Shown piece after piece: positions 1 through 10,968 of a stretch of 64,000 nt of DNA. This DNA comes from Piliocolobus tephrosceles. Lineage: Eukaryota > Chordata > Mammalia > Primates > Cercopithecidae. The stretch covers positions 102,335,211 to 102,399,210 of the forward strand of contig NC_045436.1 in assembly GCF_002776525.5 (NCBI RefSeq). Direction: 5' to 3'. Positions within the stretch are counted from its first letter, which is position 1. Every line of letters begins with the position of its first letter. Both the position numbers and the translations under genes were made by a program. A model generated the notes under the pieces. It worked only from the letters and a program-made list of their open reading frames with translations. It did no database searches and was not told the origin of the DNA.

Positions 1-138
1 CAGGGACTTGCTGGCTGGACTGGCACCCTTCTTTTTCGGTGGCCAGTAAAGACAGTGTGCAGCCGACACATGAATCTTGTTGGTAGGGCCAGTGTGAATA
101 TTTAAGTGTTCAATGTTAGAATATTTATATTTTCTTTC
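1..138. other. Intergenic, no feature recognised except a repeated segment edge
   Basis: No coding frame or repeat family recognised. The last bases (agaatatttat) form the left target-site duplication of the following Alu. Confidence 0.5.
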
Positions 139-433
139 TTTCTTTTTTTTTTTTTTTGAGACGTAGTCTTGCTCTGTCCCCCTGGCTGGAGTGCAGTGGT
201 GCGATCTTGGCTCACTGCAAGCTCCGCCTCCCGGGTTCCCACCATCCTCCTGCCTCAGCCTCCTGAGTAGCTGGGACTACAGGCGCCCGCCACCGCATCC
301 GGCTAATATTTTTTTTTTTGTATTTTTAGTAGAGACGAGGTTTCACCGTGGTCTCGATCTCCTGACCTTGTGATCCGCCCGCCTTGGCCTCCCAAAGTGC
401 TGGGATTACAGGCGTGAGCCACGGTGCCCGGCC
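139..433 (-). mobile_element. AluY-like SINE
   Basis: Poly(T) at left, typical two-arm Alu, ends gcccggcc. Flanked by agaatatttat on both sides (target-site duplication). It splits the unit that is repeated at 2577. Confidence 0.93.
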
Positions 434-436
434 AGA

Positions 437-600
437 ATATTTATGTTTTCATGTGGATTGTGAATTGTGATAGGATCACTTTTGGAGATTCCCATTTCAA
501 GGAGTTTCTTCTGAGGGTTAACATATCAGTGAGCTGCCCTGTGTGTTCGTCTTCCCATGCAGCAAATAGTACCTGGCAGTAGGTAAAATCCTTCATTGGG
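437..600. repeat. Divergent direct repeat, copy 1
   Basis: Shares with 2577-2745 the order gtggattgtgaattgtgata, ttcccatgca, then cctggcagtaggtaaaatc. Roughly 75-80% alike by eye. Confidence 0.7.
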
Positions 601-624
601 GAACTTATCCTTATGTTGTGGATT

Positions 625-921
625 TTTTTTTTTTTTTTTGAGACAGAGTCTTGCTCTGTTGCCCAGGCTGGAGTGCACTGGCACAATCTTGGCTCACTGC
701 ACCCTCCACCTCCTGGGTTCAAGCAATTCCCCTGCCTCAGCCTCCTGAGTAGCTGGGACTACAGGTGTGTGCCACCACGCCCAGCTACTTTTTTGTATTT
801 TAGTAGAGACGGTGTTTCACCATGTTGGCCAGGCTGGTTTCAAACTCCTGGTCTCAGGTGATCTGCCCGCCTGAGCCTCCCAAAGTGCTGGGATTACAGG
901 CGTGAGCCACTGTGCCCAGCC
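625..921 (-). mobile_element. AluS-like SINE
   Basis: Complete minus-strand Alu, flanked by atgttgtggatttt on both sides. Confidence 0.93.
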
Positions 922-1106
922 ATGTTGTGGATTTTAATTGAACAAGAATTAGGACTCTGAGGAGATGTCACCTCATCCTGCAGGGTGACGCAGACCTGCG
1001 TGACTTCTTGACTCTGGGCAGGTCCTCAGGTGCACTGAGAGGAGAACAAATAGCTCTTATAATAAATGGGGCATTTTTCTCAAATGATTATTATTTTTAA
1101 GAAATT

Positions 1107-1408
1107 GGCCGGGCGCGGTGGCTCAAGCCTGTAATCCCAGCACTTTGGGAGGCCGAGACGGGTGGATCACAAGGTCAGGAGATCGAGGCCATCCTGGCTA
1201 ACACCGTGAAACCCCGTCTCTACTAAAAATACAAAAAACTAGCCGGGCGAGGTGGCGGCGCCTGTGGTCCCAGCTACTCGGGAGGCTGAGGCAGGAGAAT
1301 GGCGGGAACCCGGGAGGCGGAGCTTGCAGTGAGCTGAGATCCGGCCACTGCACTCCAGCCTGGGCGACAGAGTGAGACTCCGTCTCAAAAAAAAAAAAAA
1401 AAAAAAAA
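1107..1408 (+). mobile_element. AluY, Old World monkey type
   Basis: Young full-length copy: ggccgggcgcggtggctcaa at the start, 'gcgaggtggcggcg' and 'gagatccggccactgcac' later, long pure A tail, aagaaattg flanks. Confidence 0.93.
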
Positions 1409-1524
1409 GAAATTGAAAATCTTTTTTGATTATGGGTGTAATACAAGCTTGGAAAAAATTTAAAACACACATAAGGTTAAAACTGAAATGCCCTGTATTT
1501 TCAGTCTGTAAAGATAGACACATA

Positions 1525-1838
1525 TGGCTGGGCACAGTGGCTCACACCTGTAAATTCCAGCACTTTGGGAGGCTGAGGTGGGCAGATCACCTGAGGTCAG
1601 GAGTTCAAGACCAGCCTGGCCAACGTGGTGAAACCTGACTCTGCTAAAAATACAAAAATTAGCCAGGCATGGTGGTGTGCACCTGTAATCCCAGCTACTT
1701 GGGAGGCTGTGGCAGGAGAATCACTTGAACCCAGGAGGCAGAGTTTGCAGTGAGCTGAGAACATGCCACTGTGCTCCAGCCTGGGTGACAGAGTAAGACT
1801 CTGACTCAAAAAAAAAAAAAAAAACAAAAAAAAAACAG
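1525..1838 (+). mobile_element. AluS-like SINE
   Basis: Full-length plus-strand Alu starting ggctgggcacagtggctcac and ending in an interrupted A tail. Confidence 0.92.
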
Positions 1839-1869
1839 ACACGTGTATCCTTCTAAGCTGTGTATGTAA

Positions 1870-2570
1870 ACTGTATCATTTTAAAAACATTGAGATCATT
1901 CCATATATTGTTTTGTAAGTCACTTGATGACACATTATGGAACATCTTCGAGTGTTAGTCTGTGTTGACCTACCTCATTCTTTAGAATAGTAGTGATATG
2001 GAAGTATTCCATTGCATGGAAGGACTGTAATTTATTTAACCACTCCTTATTCACAGACACTTAGATAGCTTTCAGCTTAACAGTATTCAGTGCTGCTACA
2101 AACACTTTTGCCTTTAGGTGCAAGTATTTCTGTAGGCTCGCTTCCTATGACTTGAATTTCCAAGCCAATCACTCACCGAAATGTAGGACAGATTGCTATC
2201 TGGCAATGTTGTACAGCAGAGCCCGAGAGGGCCTGGTTTCCTACAGTCTCACCAGTCAAATGAATGATCAATTTTGATTGGTTAAAGCATGTCATTTAAA
2301 ATTTCATTTAAAAACTGGGTGAACTAGAGCATTTTTCACAATCACTTGCCAACCTACGTCCTTTGCCTGCTTTTCTATTGTATCTTTTCCGTTTTGATGT
2401 ATAGATTTTGAACCATAATGATAAGTGACAATGTGTCCTATGTCTTGTCAACATTTTATCCACTCTTTTGTTATTCTATGTCTTTTGCAGTACAGAGTTT
2501 TATTTTTTTTATATGTTCAGTTTATTAATCTTATTAAGAATTTTTTTTTGGCTCTGATCTCTGCCAAATA
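1870..2570 (-). mobile_element. Old L1 (L1M-like) 3' fragment
   Basis: Reads as the complement of an L1 3' region: 'gtattccattgcatgga', 'taatttatttaacca', 'tcctttgcctgctttt' in the right order. Heavily diverged. Confidence 0.5.
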
Positions 2571-2576
2571 TTAGCA

Positions 2577-2745
2577 TATTTATATATTTGTGTGGATTGT
2601 GAATTGTGATAGAATCTTTTTTTGAGAATGTATTTGGCCCCTCTTCAGGGAGTTCTTTCTGGGGGCTTATGCAACATATTTACTAGCTGCTGTGTGTACT
2701 TCTTGTCTTTCCATGCAATAAATGGTGCCTGGCAGTAGGTAAAAT
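2577..2745. repeat. Divergent direct repeat, copy 2
   Basis: Second copy of the 437-600 segment, without an Alu at its left edge. Confidence 0.7.
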
Positions 2746-3500
2746 CTGTCCTCTACTAGAAATTATTCAAAATATTTTCCCATGTGTTTTTCTAATACTA
2801 TGATGGAGCAAATACATACATATTTATTCTATTTTGAATTTATTTTTCTGTATGGCATAATAATCTAACTTTTTATAGTTAATTATCTAAACATCATATA
2901 TTGAATCATTATTCTTTTATCTACTCATTTGAAATGCTACCCTTATCACATAACTTCCTATATATTGTGTTTTTGTTGGGACTCTGGTTCCATTTTGTGT
3001 CTATTCTTATTTGTAGGTTTTGAAATGTGTGAGAAAGTGTTTTGAGATTTAGTGTTTATAATTTTATTTTGTAAGTATTCCCAATAACTTGTGGGTTAAT
3101 GTGATGACAATGATTATTCTATTTTCCCACCAATTTAGAAAGCCTTTGTGGTAGTACAGAAGGAGCCCCATTAGGTCTCAGAGCCACAGCACTTTTTATG
3201 TGGAAAAGAACTATGAGGATTTGTGACTTGTTAATTCTCAACTGTCGCTTTACTATTTGGAGAGTCCCCTTTATCCATATGATAAATGTTTACATAATGA
3301 GAAGCTAGTCTGTGTTATGTTCAGGCACATGGGACATATACAACAGTAATGAGGCAGAAAGGGCTCCTGCCCTCACAAAGTTTATAGTCTAGTAGGGGAA
3401 TAGATCACTGCAGTGAACACAGTTTGGAGAGTTGCAGGTAACAGAGATTTCCAGCTCTAAAATGAGTATTTCCATGAGGTTTTTGGTTTTTTCTTTTTCT
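2746..3500. other. Intergenic A/T-rich DNA
   Basis: No gene seen. 3310-3420 resembles an ancient mammalian repeat (ctcctgccctcacaaagttt...tagtct) that I cannot name with confidence. Confidence 0.4.
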
Positions 3501-3800
3501 TTCTTTTTTTTTTTTGAGACGGAGTCTTGCTTGGTCATCCAGACTGGAGTGTAGTGGTGCCATCTCAGCTCACTGCAACTTCCACCTCCCAAGTTCAAGC
3601 AATTCTTCTCCCGCCTCAGCCTCCCCAGTAGCTGGAACTATAGGTGCATGCCACCGTGCCCAGCTAATTTTTGTATTTTTAGTAGAGAAGGGGTTTTACC
3701 ATATTGGCCAGGCTGGTCTTGAACTCCTGACCTCAAGTGATCCACCTGCTTTGGCCTCCCAAAGTGCCAGGATTACAAGCATGAGCCACCACACCCGGCC
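3501..3800 (-). mobile_element. AluS-like SINE
   Basis: Complete minus-strand Alu from poly(T) to acacccggcc. Confidence 0.92.
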
Positions 3801-4284
3801 TCCGTGAGTTTTAAAGAATCCGCAAAAAATGAATTTCTAAATTGTTTCTCCACATAGACACCCAAAACAAAATGGTAAAATTCAGTGCTATTCTGAAAGC
3901 ATTAACAATATGGTCAGTATTTACAACAGTTAGGACATTCCAAGGATGAGGGACACCAAAAGGATGAGGGATACCAAAGACCGTCCTTTAAGATAGAAAC
4001 AACACACCAGAAGATGGCCATCTCCATAGATGGTTTGTAAACATGTTACTGACAAGAACTTGAAATAGTGAAGCTGTTCAGAAGGCCACATGTTATCTTT
4101 AGAACAAAAAATATAACTGGAAAAAAGTCCTATCTGAGTAAGTTACATTCTAATTTATGTAAATAATCATGAGTTAATAAAAGCTGGGACCTATATGAAA
4201 CTCAGAAGTGGGGCCAGAGAAATCATGTCAAACAGAATGAGTCCATGTCTAAGAGGAAAGAGGCAGCTGGATGGTCATGGCAGC

Positions 4285-4800
4285 AGAGTGCAGTGGAGAG
4301 AACACAGGCTGTGTCAGGGCTACTTGCATTCTACTTTTTTTTTTTTTTGAGATGGAGTTTTGCTTTTGTTGCCCAGGCAGGAGTGCAATGGCGTGATCTC
4401 AGCTCACTGCAACCTCCGCCTTCCAGGTTCAAGTGATTCTCCTGCCTCAGCCTCCCGAGTAGCTGGGATTACAGGTGCCTACTACCACACCTGGCTAATT
4501 TTATTTTTATTTTTTATTTTTTAGTAGAGATGGGGTTTTGCCCATGTTGGACAGGCTGGTCTTGAACTCTGACCTCAGGTGATCCACCTGCCTTGGGCTC
4601 CCAAATTGGGGTTATGGGCGTGGGCCACCGCGCCTAGCCTGCATTTCACTTTAATAGCTAGGAGGCCTCTGGAGCTATCGGTTGAAGTCAGTCAAAGCTG
4701 AAATAGAACCTTTACCTCAGTTATCTGGGCAACTTTGGGCAAGTGACAATCCCTCTGGGGTTTAGTCTCCTCTCTTAAATAGGTGGATAACACATTCAAT
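4285..4800 (+). mobile_element. MIR SINE split by an Alu
   Basis: 4285-4334 (gtggagagaacacaggctgtg) and 4640-4800 (ctgggcaactttgggcaagt then cctctcttaaataggtgga) are the two halves of a MIR, in order, with Alu 4335-4639 between them. Confidence 0.6.
4335..4639 (-). mobile_element. Alu SINE inside the MIR
   Basis: Minus-strand Alu, poly(T) to cgcgcctagcc; somewhat diverged near its 5' end. Confidence 0.92.
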
Positions 4801-5194
4801 CCTGAACACCCTGAAAAGGAGGCAAGGTGAAAACACCTGGTCCAATGCAAAAGTGATCAACACTTGTTACATCTCCTTCTTTTTTCTTGTGTAATCAGAA
4901 ACACCCTTGTGTACAGGATTATTCAGCCTAACCCAGTTAATGAATCACATGTTGGTCTCTAGGCAACCTTCCCATCGGCCTTGGCATGTACTTTCCCCAG
5001 CAGGAGGAGCCCCCTCTGAATGTCCAGCCTTCCTCATTCTGCTAGACCCACCTATAGCTTCCTTGTAAGCTAATACATCAGCAACATGGTTTATCAGTGT
5101 CCTGAGGTTTTGCGTAGCACAACCTTTGGAATATGGTTATATTTTGGTTGAGTGAATAAAACTATGTCTCTAAACCTGTAAAAATTGAAGGTCA

Positions 5195-5494
5195 CTTTTT
5201 TTTTTTTTTTTTGAGATGGAGTCTCCCTCTGTCGCCCAGGTTGGAGTGCAGTGGTGCAATCTCGGCTCACTGCAAGCTCTGCCTCCCGGGTTCACGCCAT
5301 TCTCCTGCCTCAGCCTCCTGAGTAGCTGGGACTACAGGTGCCCGCCACCACTCCCGGCTAATTGTTTGTATTTTTAGTAGAGACGGGGTTTCACCATATT
5401 AGCCGTGATGGTCTCGATCTTCTGACCTTATGATCTGCCCGCCTTGGCCTCCCAAAGTGCTGGGATTACAGGCGTGAGCCACCGTGCCTGGCCT
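5195..5494 (-). mobile_element. AluY-like SINE
   Basis: Complete minus-strand Alu, poly(T) to gtgcctggcc. Confidence 0.92.
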
Positions 5495-6009
5495 GAAGGC
5501 TACTTTTAAATACTTCCTATCAGTGAATCTCCTCAGTAGTTACAAATTCAGAATCTTCTGAATTTGTAAGATCTTGAAAAATTGGCATAGTGTTTGCTAC
5601 TTTATAAGGAATGGTGGAAACTGAGGCAGAATTGGAAAGACACACACTGCTTGCTGGCACCCAATATCAATTGCTGTCTTTGTCCTTATGAACAGAACCA
5701 AGATATTGTTCATAACTAGACAGCAACATATCTAGGTAAAAATAACTTTCTTGAAGCTAGAGATGGGCATCTGACAGATTTTACTAAGACAGAAGAAGTC
5801 TGCCCTTGATTTCTGGGAAACTTTGCTTTCTTGCCCTAGTACTGTCTGACCCTTTCTCCTCGCCAATTCCTGCTTCTTTTCTAGAATGTGGATATAATAG
5901 GTGGAGCTGTGGCAGCCACTTCCAGTCCAAGGAAAGGCCAAGGATAATTATAGAGCTGTTGACATTCTTGAGCTATAGAATTAACTGCCTACTTCTGAGC
6001 AACTGCCTT

Positions 6010-6520
6010 CTTCTGAGCTTGGTTTCTTAAGGAAAGAAAATAAACTCTAAGCCCTCTAGAATTTCTGAAAGGAAAATAAAAACTTGGGACCCCAGTTCAC
6101 TCTGCCAAAAGGAAAAAAATGAAGCTGAAAGCTGAGTCATGCAAGAAACTGCATTTCCTTTTGTTCCTAAGCAGATAGCTACAGATAAAAGGTTAAATAT
6201 ATCCACAGGTAGTTACTCTATGTTCACCTTATCTATGTGCTGAGTGCAAGATAAATACATAACTATTTCTCTGCCTGCTCCTTTCCTCTTGCAACATATG
6301 GGTTCAGTAATGTGACCATATCCTCTTCTTTCCCCTCCAGCTCACTTTTCTCCTTTAAATATTGAAGCCCTCAAATTCATCTTTGGAGAAAGGCACAGAC
6401 CACAGACTGTTGCTGTGATTCTGTGTCATTTCTTCCAGGCACGCCCTTCACCTTGGCAAAACAGACTTCTAAATTGAGACCTGTCTCACATACTTATTGA
6501 TTTATAACTTGTAAGCCTGT
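6010..6520 (+). mobile_element. Possible ERV LTR remnant
   Basis: Low-complexity-free block ending gcaaaacagacttctaaattg and agacctgtctcacatactt, which reads like an LTR 3' end. No flanking duplication located. Name uncertain. Confidence 0.3.
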
Positions 6521-6642
6521 TTGGTTGGTTTTGGTTACTTGCAGTCAAATACAATCCCAAATTGATACAGTAAAGTTTCGATTGGCTTTAAAATATTATG
6601 CAGGTCAGCCCATAATTTATTACATTTATCTCTACCATAACA

Positions 6643-6692
6643 ATATTTCTGAATTATGAATATTTCTGAATTATGAATATTTCTGAATTACG
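6643..6692. repeat. 17-bp minisatellite, three units
   Basis: Unit tatttctgaattatgaa repeated three times, last copy partial and mutated. Confidence 0.85.
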
Positions 6693-7084
6693 TAAAATGG
6701 AAAGACAGCCTAACATTATCAAGGTATCTATATCTGGAATATAGCTGTATTAAGCTGTTTTTAAAATTTATTGGGTTTATCACATTACATATAGATAACT
6801 AGTCCTTTTTAAACCAAAAAATCTGGCAGGCTATCTGGAACCACTGATATAAAATAATCTTCTCTCAACAGCCATTTATTTCCTGTTTGCCATAATAATT
6901 TAGAATTATCTCTACTAATGACATGTACCAAAGTTTTGATTTTGGGATAAAATTGTTTCTAATTCTGCAATGCTCAGGACTATACTAAGATACTCAATCT
7001 TTTAGAATACATAACTTGAGTTCAGTTTTGTAAATATATTCTACTACAATATGTGCTTCTCCTTCTATAGCATAGAGTTGTCAC

Positions 7085-7390
7085 TGGCCATCATTTGGCC
7101 AGTTGTTACTGATGGAATGAGTGGCAGTAATGTGTTTTGCATGTAAGTCTAGCTCATAAAACCTCTCCATAGGCAATCCTTCATGGGGAATGGAGGCGAT
7201 TCTCAACCTTGGAAGCTATGTGTTGATTATAGAACTTTCATCAGCCTGGGCTAAAAACTGAGCCAAATAGATCTGCATTGCCAAGCTGTTCACTTGTCCA
7301 GAACTGTTAGATAAACTAGAAATAAACTATTATGTTTAAACCATTCCATATCTTCAGTTTATATTTTCTAGCACTTAGCTAATACAAGGT
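7085..7390 (+). mobile_element. MLT1-like (ERVL-MaLR) LTR remnant
   Basis: 'tttggccagttgttactgatggaatg...', then 'aaataaactattatgttta', ending 'agctaataca' as in MaLR LTRs. Old and diverged. Confidence 0.4.
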
Positions 7391-8149
7391 GTCTTAAGAG
7401 CTGAATTGTACTTATTCATTAATTTGATATGAGTGTTCCCATGTGCCACCCCAGCTCTGTGGCCTCATCTTGCTTTCTAACCAGAGTAGCCCTAGCAAGT
7501 GGCTCATACCATTCCATGCTGGTGAAGCCAGATCCCAGCTGAGGGCAGTAACATATTTACTATAATGAAGTTTCCATTCATAGGTCGTAAAGCTAAATCT
7601 GCATTTTCTTTCCCCCGATTCCATTTCCTGGTGACATTCGTTCCAGAAAAAGCAACCTCCAGCTCCACCCTCTCCCATCTACGTTGACTTCGGATGGAAG
7701 CTAATCACCTCCAGCTGTACTGGCCCCCAGCGCTCTGCTGGCCTAGTTTCACATGCCAGTGCAGGAAAACAAGGCCTCATGATTCCAACTCATTCAGAAC
7801 AGAGATTTCCAAATGTCATTTAAAGCAATAGAAACCTTTTTACAAATGAAATCTCCGGCTACAACCCAATCTATAAAACTCCTGATTGAAGTGGGAATGG
7901 TAGTGGTAAAGCTTCTCTTGCCGTATTCAGAGCCAATTCTGAGGTAAGACCCAAACCTGTTATCTGTTGGGGCTTTAGATAGTTACTGTGGAGCTTTATA
8001 TGTTTATTGATACTGTCTTCTGCCTTCAAATAGCCCCAGATTCTCGGGAATCGGTCCCAGCAAATTGCTGCACTTAAGTTTGGAAATTCAAGTCAACTAG
8101 CTCAGAACTGGTGCAGTCTTGTGAGGATAAGCCAAGCAATTTCCTGGGT
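7391..8149. other. Intergenic, nothing recognised
   Basis: No repeat family or gene recognised. A short minus open frame (7412-7678) has no recognisable domain. Confidence 0.4.
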
Positions 8150-8690
8150 CTTAGAATGGTGTTGAGGCAAAACAGAGTCTAGAGACAGGAAGCCCAAGGC
8201 CGCCTTGTAATTGGACTAAGAGGAAAACCTTGCATTTCCAGGACCAAGTAATGAGGGGCCAAATGCCCACGCCCCTCTGAACCTCCCCTCCCCTATGTCA
8301 TAAATGGGTATGTCTGTAATTGGTCCATTCTGAAACCATCATTTGCTTACACATCACAGGCAGGATGCTTCTGATTGGTGCTAGGCAGAATCCTGCCTCT
8401 GATTGGTCCTGGGCTGAATTCTTCATTTGTGTAGGGTGTAACCTATCAGAGGCCTCTAAAGAGTACTTAGGGGTGTTACCATGCTCTTGTAATTCAATAA
8501 AAACCCCAGGAACATTATAATCAGGGCTCTTGAGCCACGTGCTCAAGCCCACTTCCACTCTGTGGAGTGTACTTTCACTTCAATAAATCTATGCTTTCAT
8601 CTTCCACTGCTTTGTCTGAGTATTTTGTTCAATTCTTTGTTCAACATGCCAAGAACCTGGACAACTCACAGTCAAGAACATCCATCTGGT
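8150..8690 (+). mobile_element. Solo LTR, ERV1-like
   Basis: Regulatory-looking block: ATTGG (inverted CCAAT) at 8319, 8374 and 8402, AATAAA at 8496 and 8582, then 'gaacctggacaactcacag' at its right side like an LTR edge. No internal retroviral coding sequence follows, so it is a solo copy. Boundaries approximate and subfamily not named. Confidence 0.55.
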
Positions 8691-9209
8691 TACAGTGTCA
8701 TGGCTGAATGAAGAAATACTGTTAGAATTAGAATTTAGTGAAATGAACTTAGTACCGAGAACAGAGAACCACTAAGTTAAAGCAGCTTTGAAGTCAATCT
8801 CTTTTCCTTCCTGTTTGACAGAACCAAATATAAACCCTCAGGTAGTACGATATGTTTTCTTTGATTAGCTCTTGGTCAATTGAGTACTGTGGCTAGGACT
8901 TGAAAATATTCTGATTTATATATAAATTGGACTCAGTAAGTGGGCACCATTCACAAAGAGGTAGAAGGAAGAAAGAATCTGAATTTCTGAGCTACTGTTA
9001 AGCCAGTACATGATGCCCACATCAGTACTTAGTGAAGATCTATCAGGATCTCTGACAACACCTCTACTCCCCATGGTTGTCATGACTGGGGCCAACTAGG
9101 GAGATGGGAAGTGGTGTCTAGAGGTCCCTGTCTTCCCACGGGCCTAGGTGTTGTTGAAAAATAACACACTGAAAATGTCTAATTTGTCCGCACACAGTTT
9201 TGGCTTGTT
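8691..9209. other. Spacer between LTR and PTPN13 3' end
   Basis: No gene or clear repeat recognised. Confidence 0.4.
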
Positions 9210-9227
9210 CATGTTTTAAGGTGTGTT

Positions 9228-9233
9228 TTTATT
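9228..9233 (-). promoter_or_regulatory. AATAAA poly(A) signal, probable main PTPN13 signal
   Basis: Minus-strand AATAAA about 575 nt past the stop codon, followed at ~30 nt by a GTG-rich stretch (actgtgtgcgg) like a downstream element. Chosen over the 9449 signal because of that element. Confidence 0.55.
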
Positions 9234-9448
9234 TACAAAGTGAGATAATGCATTACAAACAGATGATGCAGTAACAGATAACTGATACTCCATTTTCATG
9301 AAAAAGTATATAAATATATTACAGGAAATTCTATATAGTAAACATTAGAAATTGATACAGTAAACATTTGCTACTTTTTTTCTATGCCAATATTATTGTC
9401 ATTTAAAGCTTAAATACTGGTTTCAAGTATCCCCTATAAAATAACTAC

Positions 9449-9454
9449 TTTATT
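9449..9454 (-). promoter_or_regulatory. AATAAA, possible proximal poly(A) signal
   Basis: Minus-strand AATAAA about 355 nt past the stop codon. Could give a shorter 3' UTR; no clear G/T-rich element follows. Confidence 0.35.
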
Positions 9455-9806
9455 AAAATATTGGAAAACATTTTTGCTATAAACAAGATGGGTGCATTAA
9501 AAATAGACTCAGCATGTCCTTGTAACAATGTCTGCTATCATCAAATGCTGCCTTTAGTCATCCCTAAGATCTGCATTGTTTGGTTAGTGTTAAAATTTTG
9601 TAAATAATTATCATAGGTTAAAGTAGCTGTAAAAAAATACAGCATTTCAATATTATTTATTGTCAAGAAGAATACCCCTCTAAGATAGAGGAGAACCTGC
9701 ATATTGTATGAACTTGCTGCTCTGTGATCTTTATTTTGGATAGAGAGCAGGAGTCTGCTGGAGGTTAAGGAAAGAAATGGAAATGCATCCAGAGGCTCTT
9801 TTCATG

Positions 9807-9902
9807 TCACTTTAGAAGCTGAGGCTGCTGTTTTTGCTCTTCTTCTGCTTGAAGACGTGTCAGGACATAAAGGATGACTTGATAGCAGAAAATATATTGA
9901 TC
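9807..9902 (-). CDS. PTPN13: PTPN13 last coding exon with stop codon
   Basis: 96 coding nt, about residues 2455-2485 plus TGA (9807-9809). Acceptor: a long T run, then ggccatag. It reads DQYIFCYQVILYVLTRLQ, the final helix of the PTP domain, and ends with a Gln/Glu-rich tail ...QPQLLK. The length of the 3' tail matches the family exactly. The exon continues as 3' UTR. Confidence 0.97.
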   Translation of the reverse strand, partial: DQYIFCYQVILYVLTRLQAEEEQKQQPQLLK

Positions 9903-10920
9903 CTATGGCCAAAAAAAAAAAAAAAAGATAACACTGTAGAACTTTAGATGTATAATGTAAATATTATATATATATATATAGCTATACCACTATTGGAAGT
10001 AATGTTTGATGAGTTTTGAAAAATATGGAAAAATTTTGTTAGAATGTTGAATGTAAGAAACAGGGTGTAGGCCAGGCGTGGTGGCTCACACCTGTTATCC
10101 CAGCACTTGGGGAGGCTGAGGTGGGCAGATCACGAGGTCAAGAGATTGAGACCATCCTGGCCAACATGGTGAAACTCTGTCTCTACTAAAAATACAAAAA
10201 TTAGCTGTGTGTGGTGGCACACACCTGTAGTCCTAGCTACTTGGGAATCTGAGGCAGGAGAATTGCTTGACCCAGGAGGCGGAGGTTGCAGTGAGCTGAG
10301 ATCGTGCCACTGCACTCCAGCCTGTCAACAAAGTGAGACTCAGTCTCAAAAAAAAAAAAAAAAAGAAGCAGGGTATAGAATTGTGTGGTATTATAAAAAT
10401 TATAAAAATATAGAAACCAGATTGGCAAAACAAAGAGAGAAAAAGCCTGATGGATGGGGGATGGAACTATCCCAGAATGCTAACTGAAGTTGTCTTTGAT
10501 TGGTGGGCTACTACAATATTTTTTGTGCTTTGATTATACTTAGTGGAAAAATAACCTTCCTACATAATTTCTTCTGGATTTGTTGAGCTCATTTTGATGT
10601 TTTAAAATGTCAAAAATTAATAGCTAAGAAGTGATTCAAAATAATTGTCTTGCCAGGCATGGTGGTTCATGCGTGTAATCTCACCACTTTGGGAGGCCGA
10701 GGCAGGTGGATCACCTGAGGCCAGGAGTTCAAGACCAGCCTGGCCAATGTGGTGAAATCCTGTCTCTACTAAAGTGTGGTGGCAGGCACCTGTAATCCCA
10801 CCTACTCAGGAAGGTGAGGCAGGAGAATCACTTGAACCCGGGAGGCGGAGGTTGCAGTGAGCTGAGATCACACACTGCGCTCCAGCCTGTGCGACAGAGC
10901 GAGACTTCATCTCAGAAAAA

Positions 10921-10968
<48 letters not shown>

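Larger units (their letters stand above)
9210..9806 (-). other. PTPN13: PTPN13 3' UTR (end inferred)
   Basis: A/T-rich sequence from the stop codon to a likely cleavage site near 9210. It has no Alu or other young repeat, which fits a retained transcript end. The far end rests on the poly(A) signal at 9228-9233 and the G/T-rich sequence beyond it; the exact site is not visible. Confidence 0.6.

Noticed and set aside
191..373. Frames such as 'SLSLLSSWDYRRPPP' across the window
   Set aside because: Translations of Alu sequence, the well-known false protein signature; not genes.
7412..7678. 88-residue minus-strand open frame downstream of PTPN13
   Set aside because: No recognisable domain, no splice context and composition like chance; no support as a gene.
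1..9200. SLC10A6, the expected convergent neighbour in human
   Set aside because: I looked for bile-acid-transporter-like coding exons on the plus strand and saw none, so it probably lies beyond position 1.
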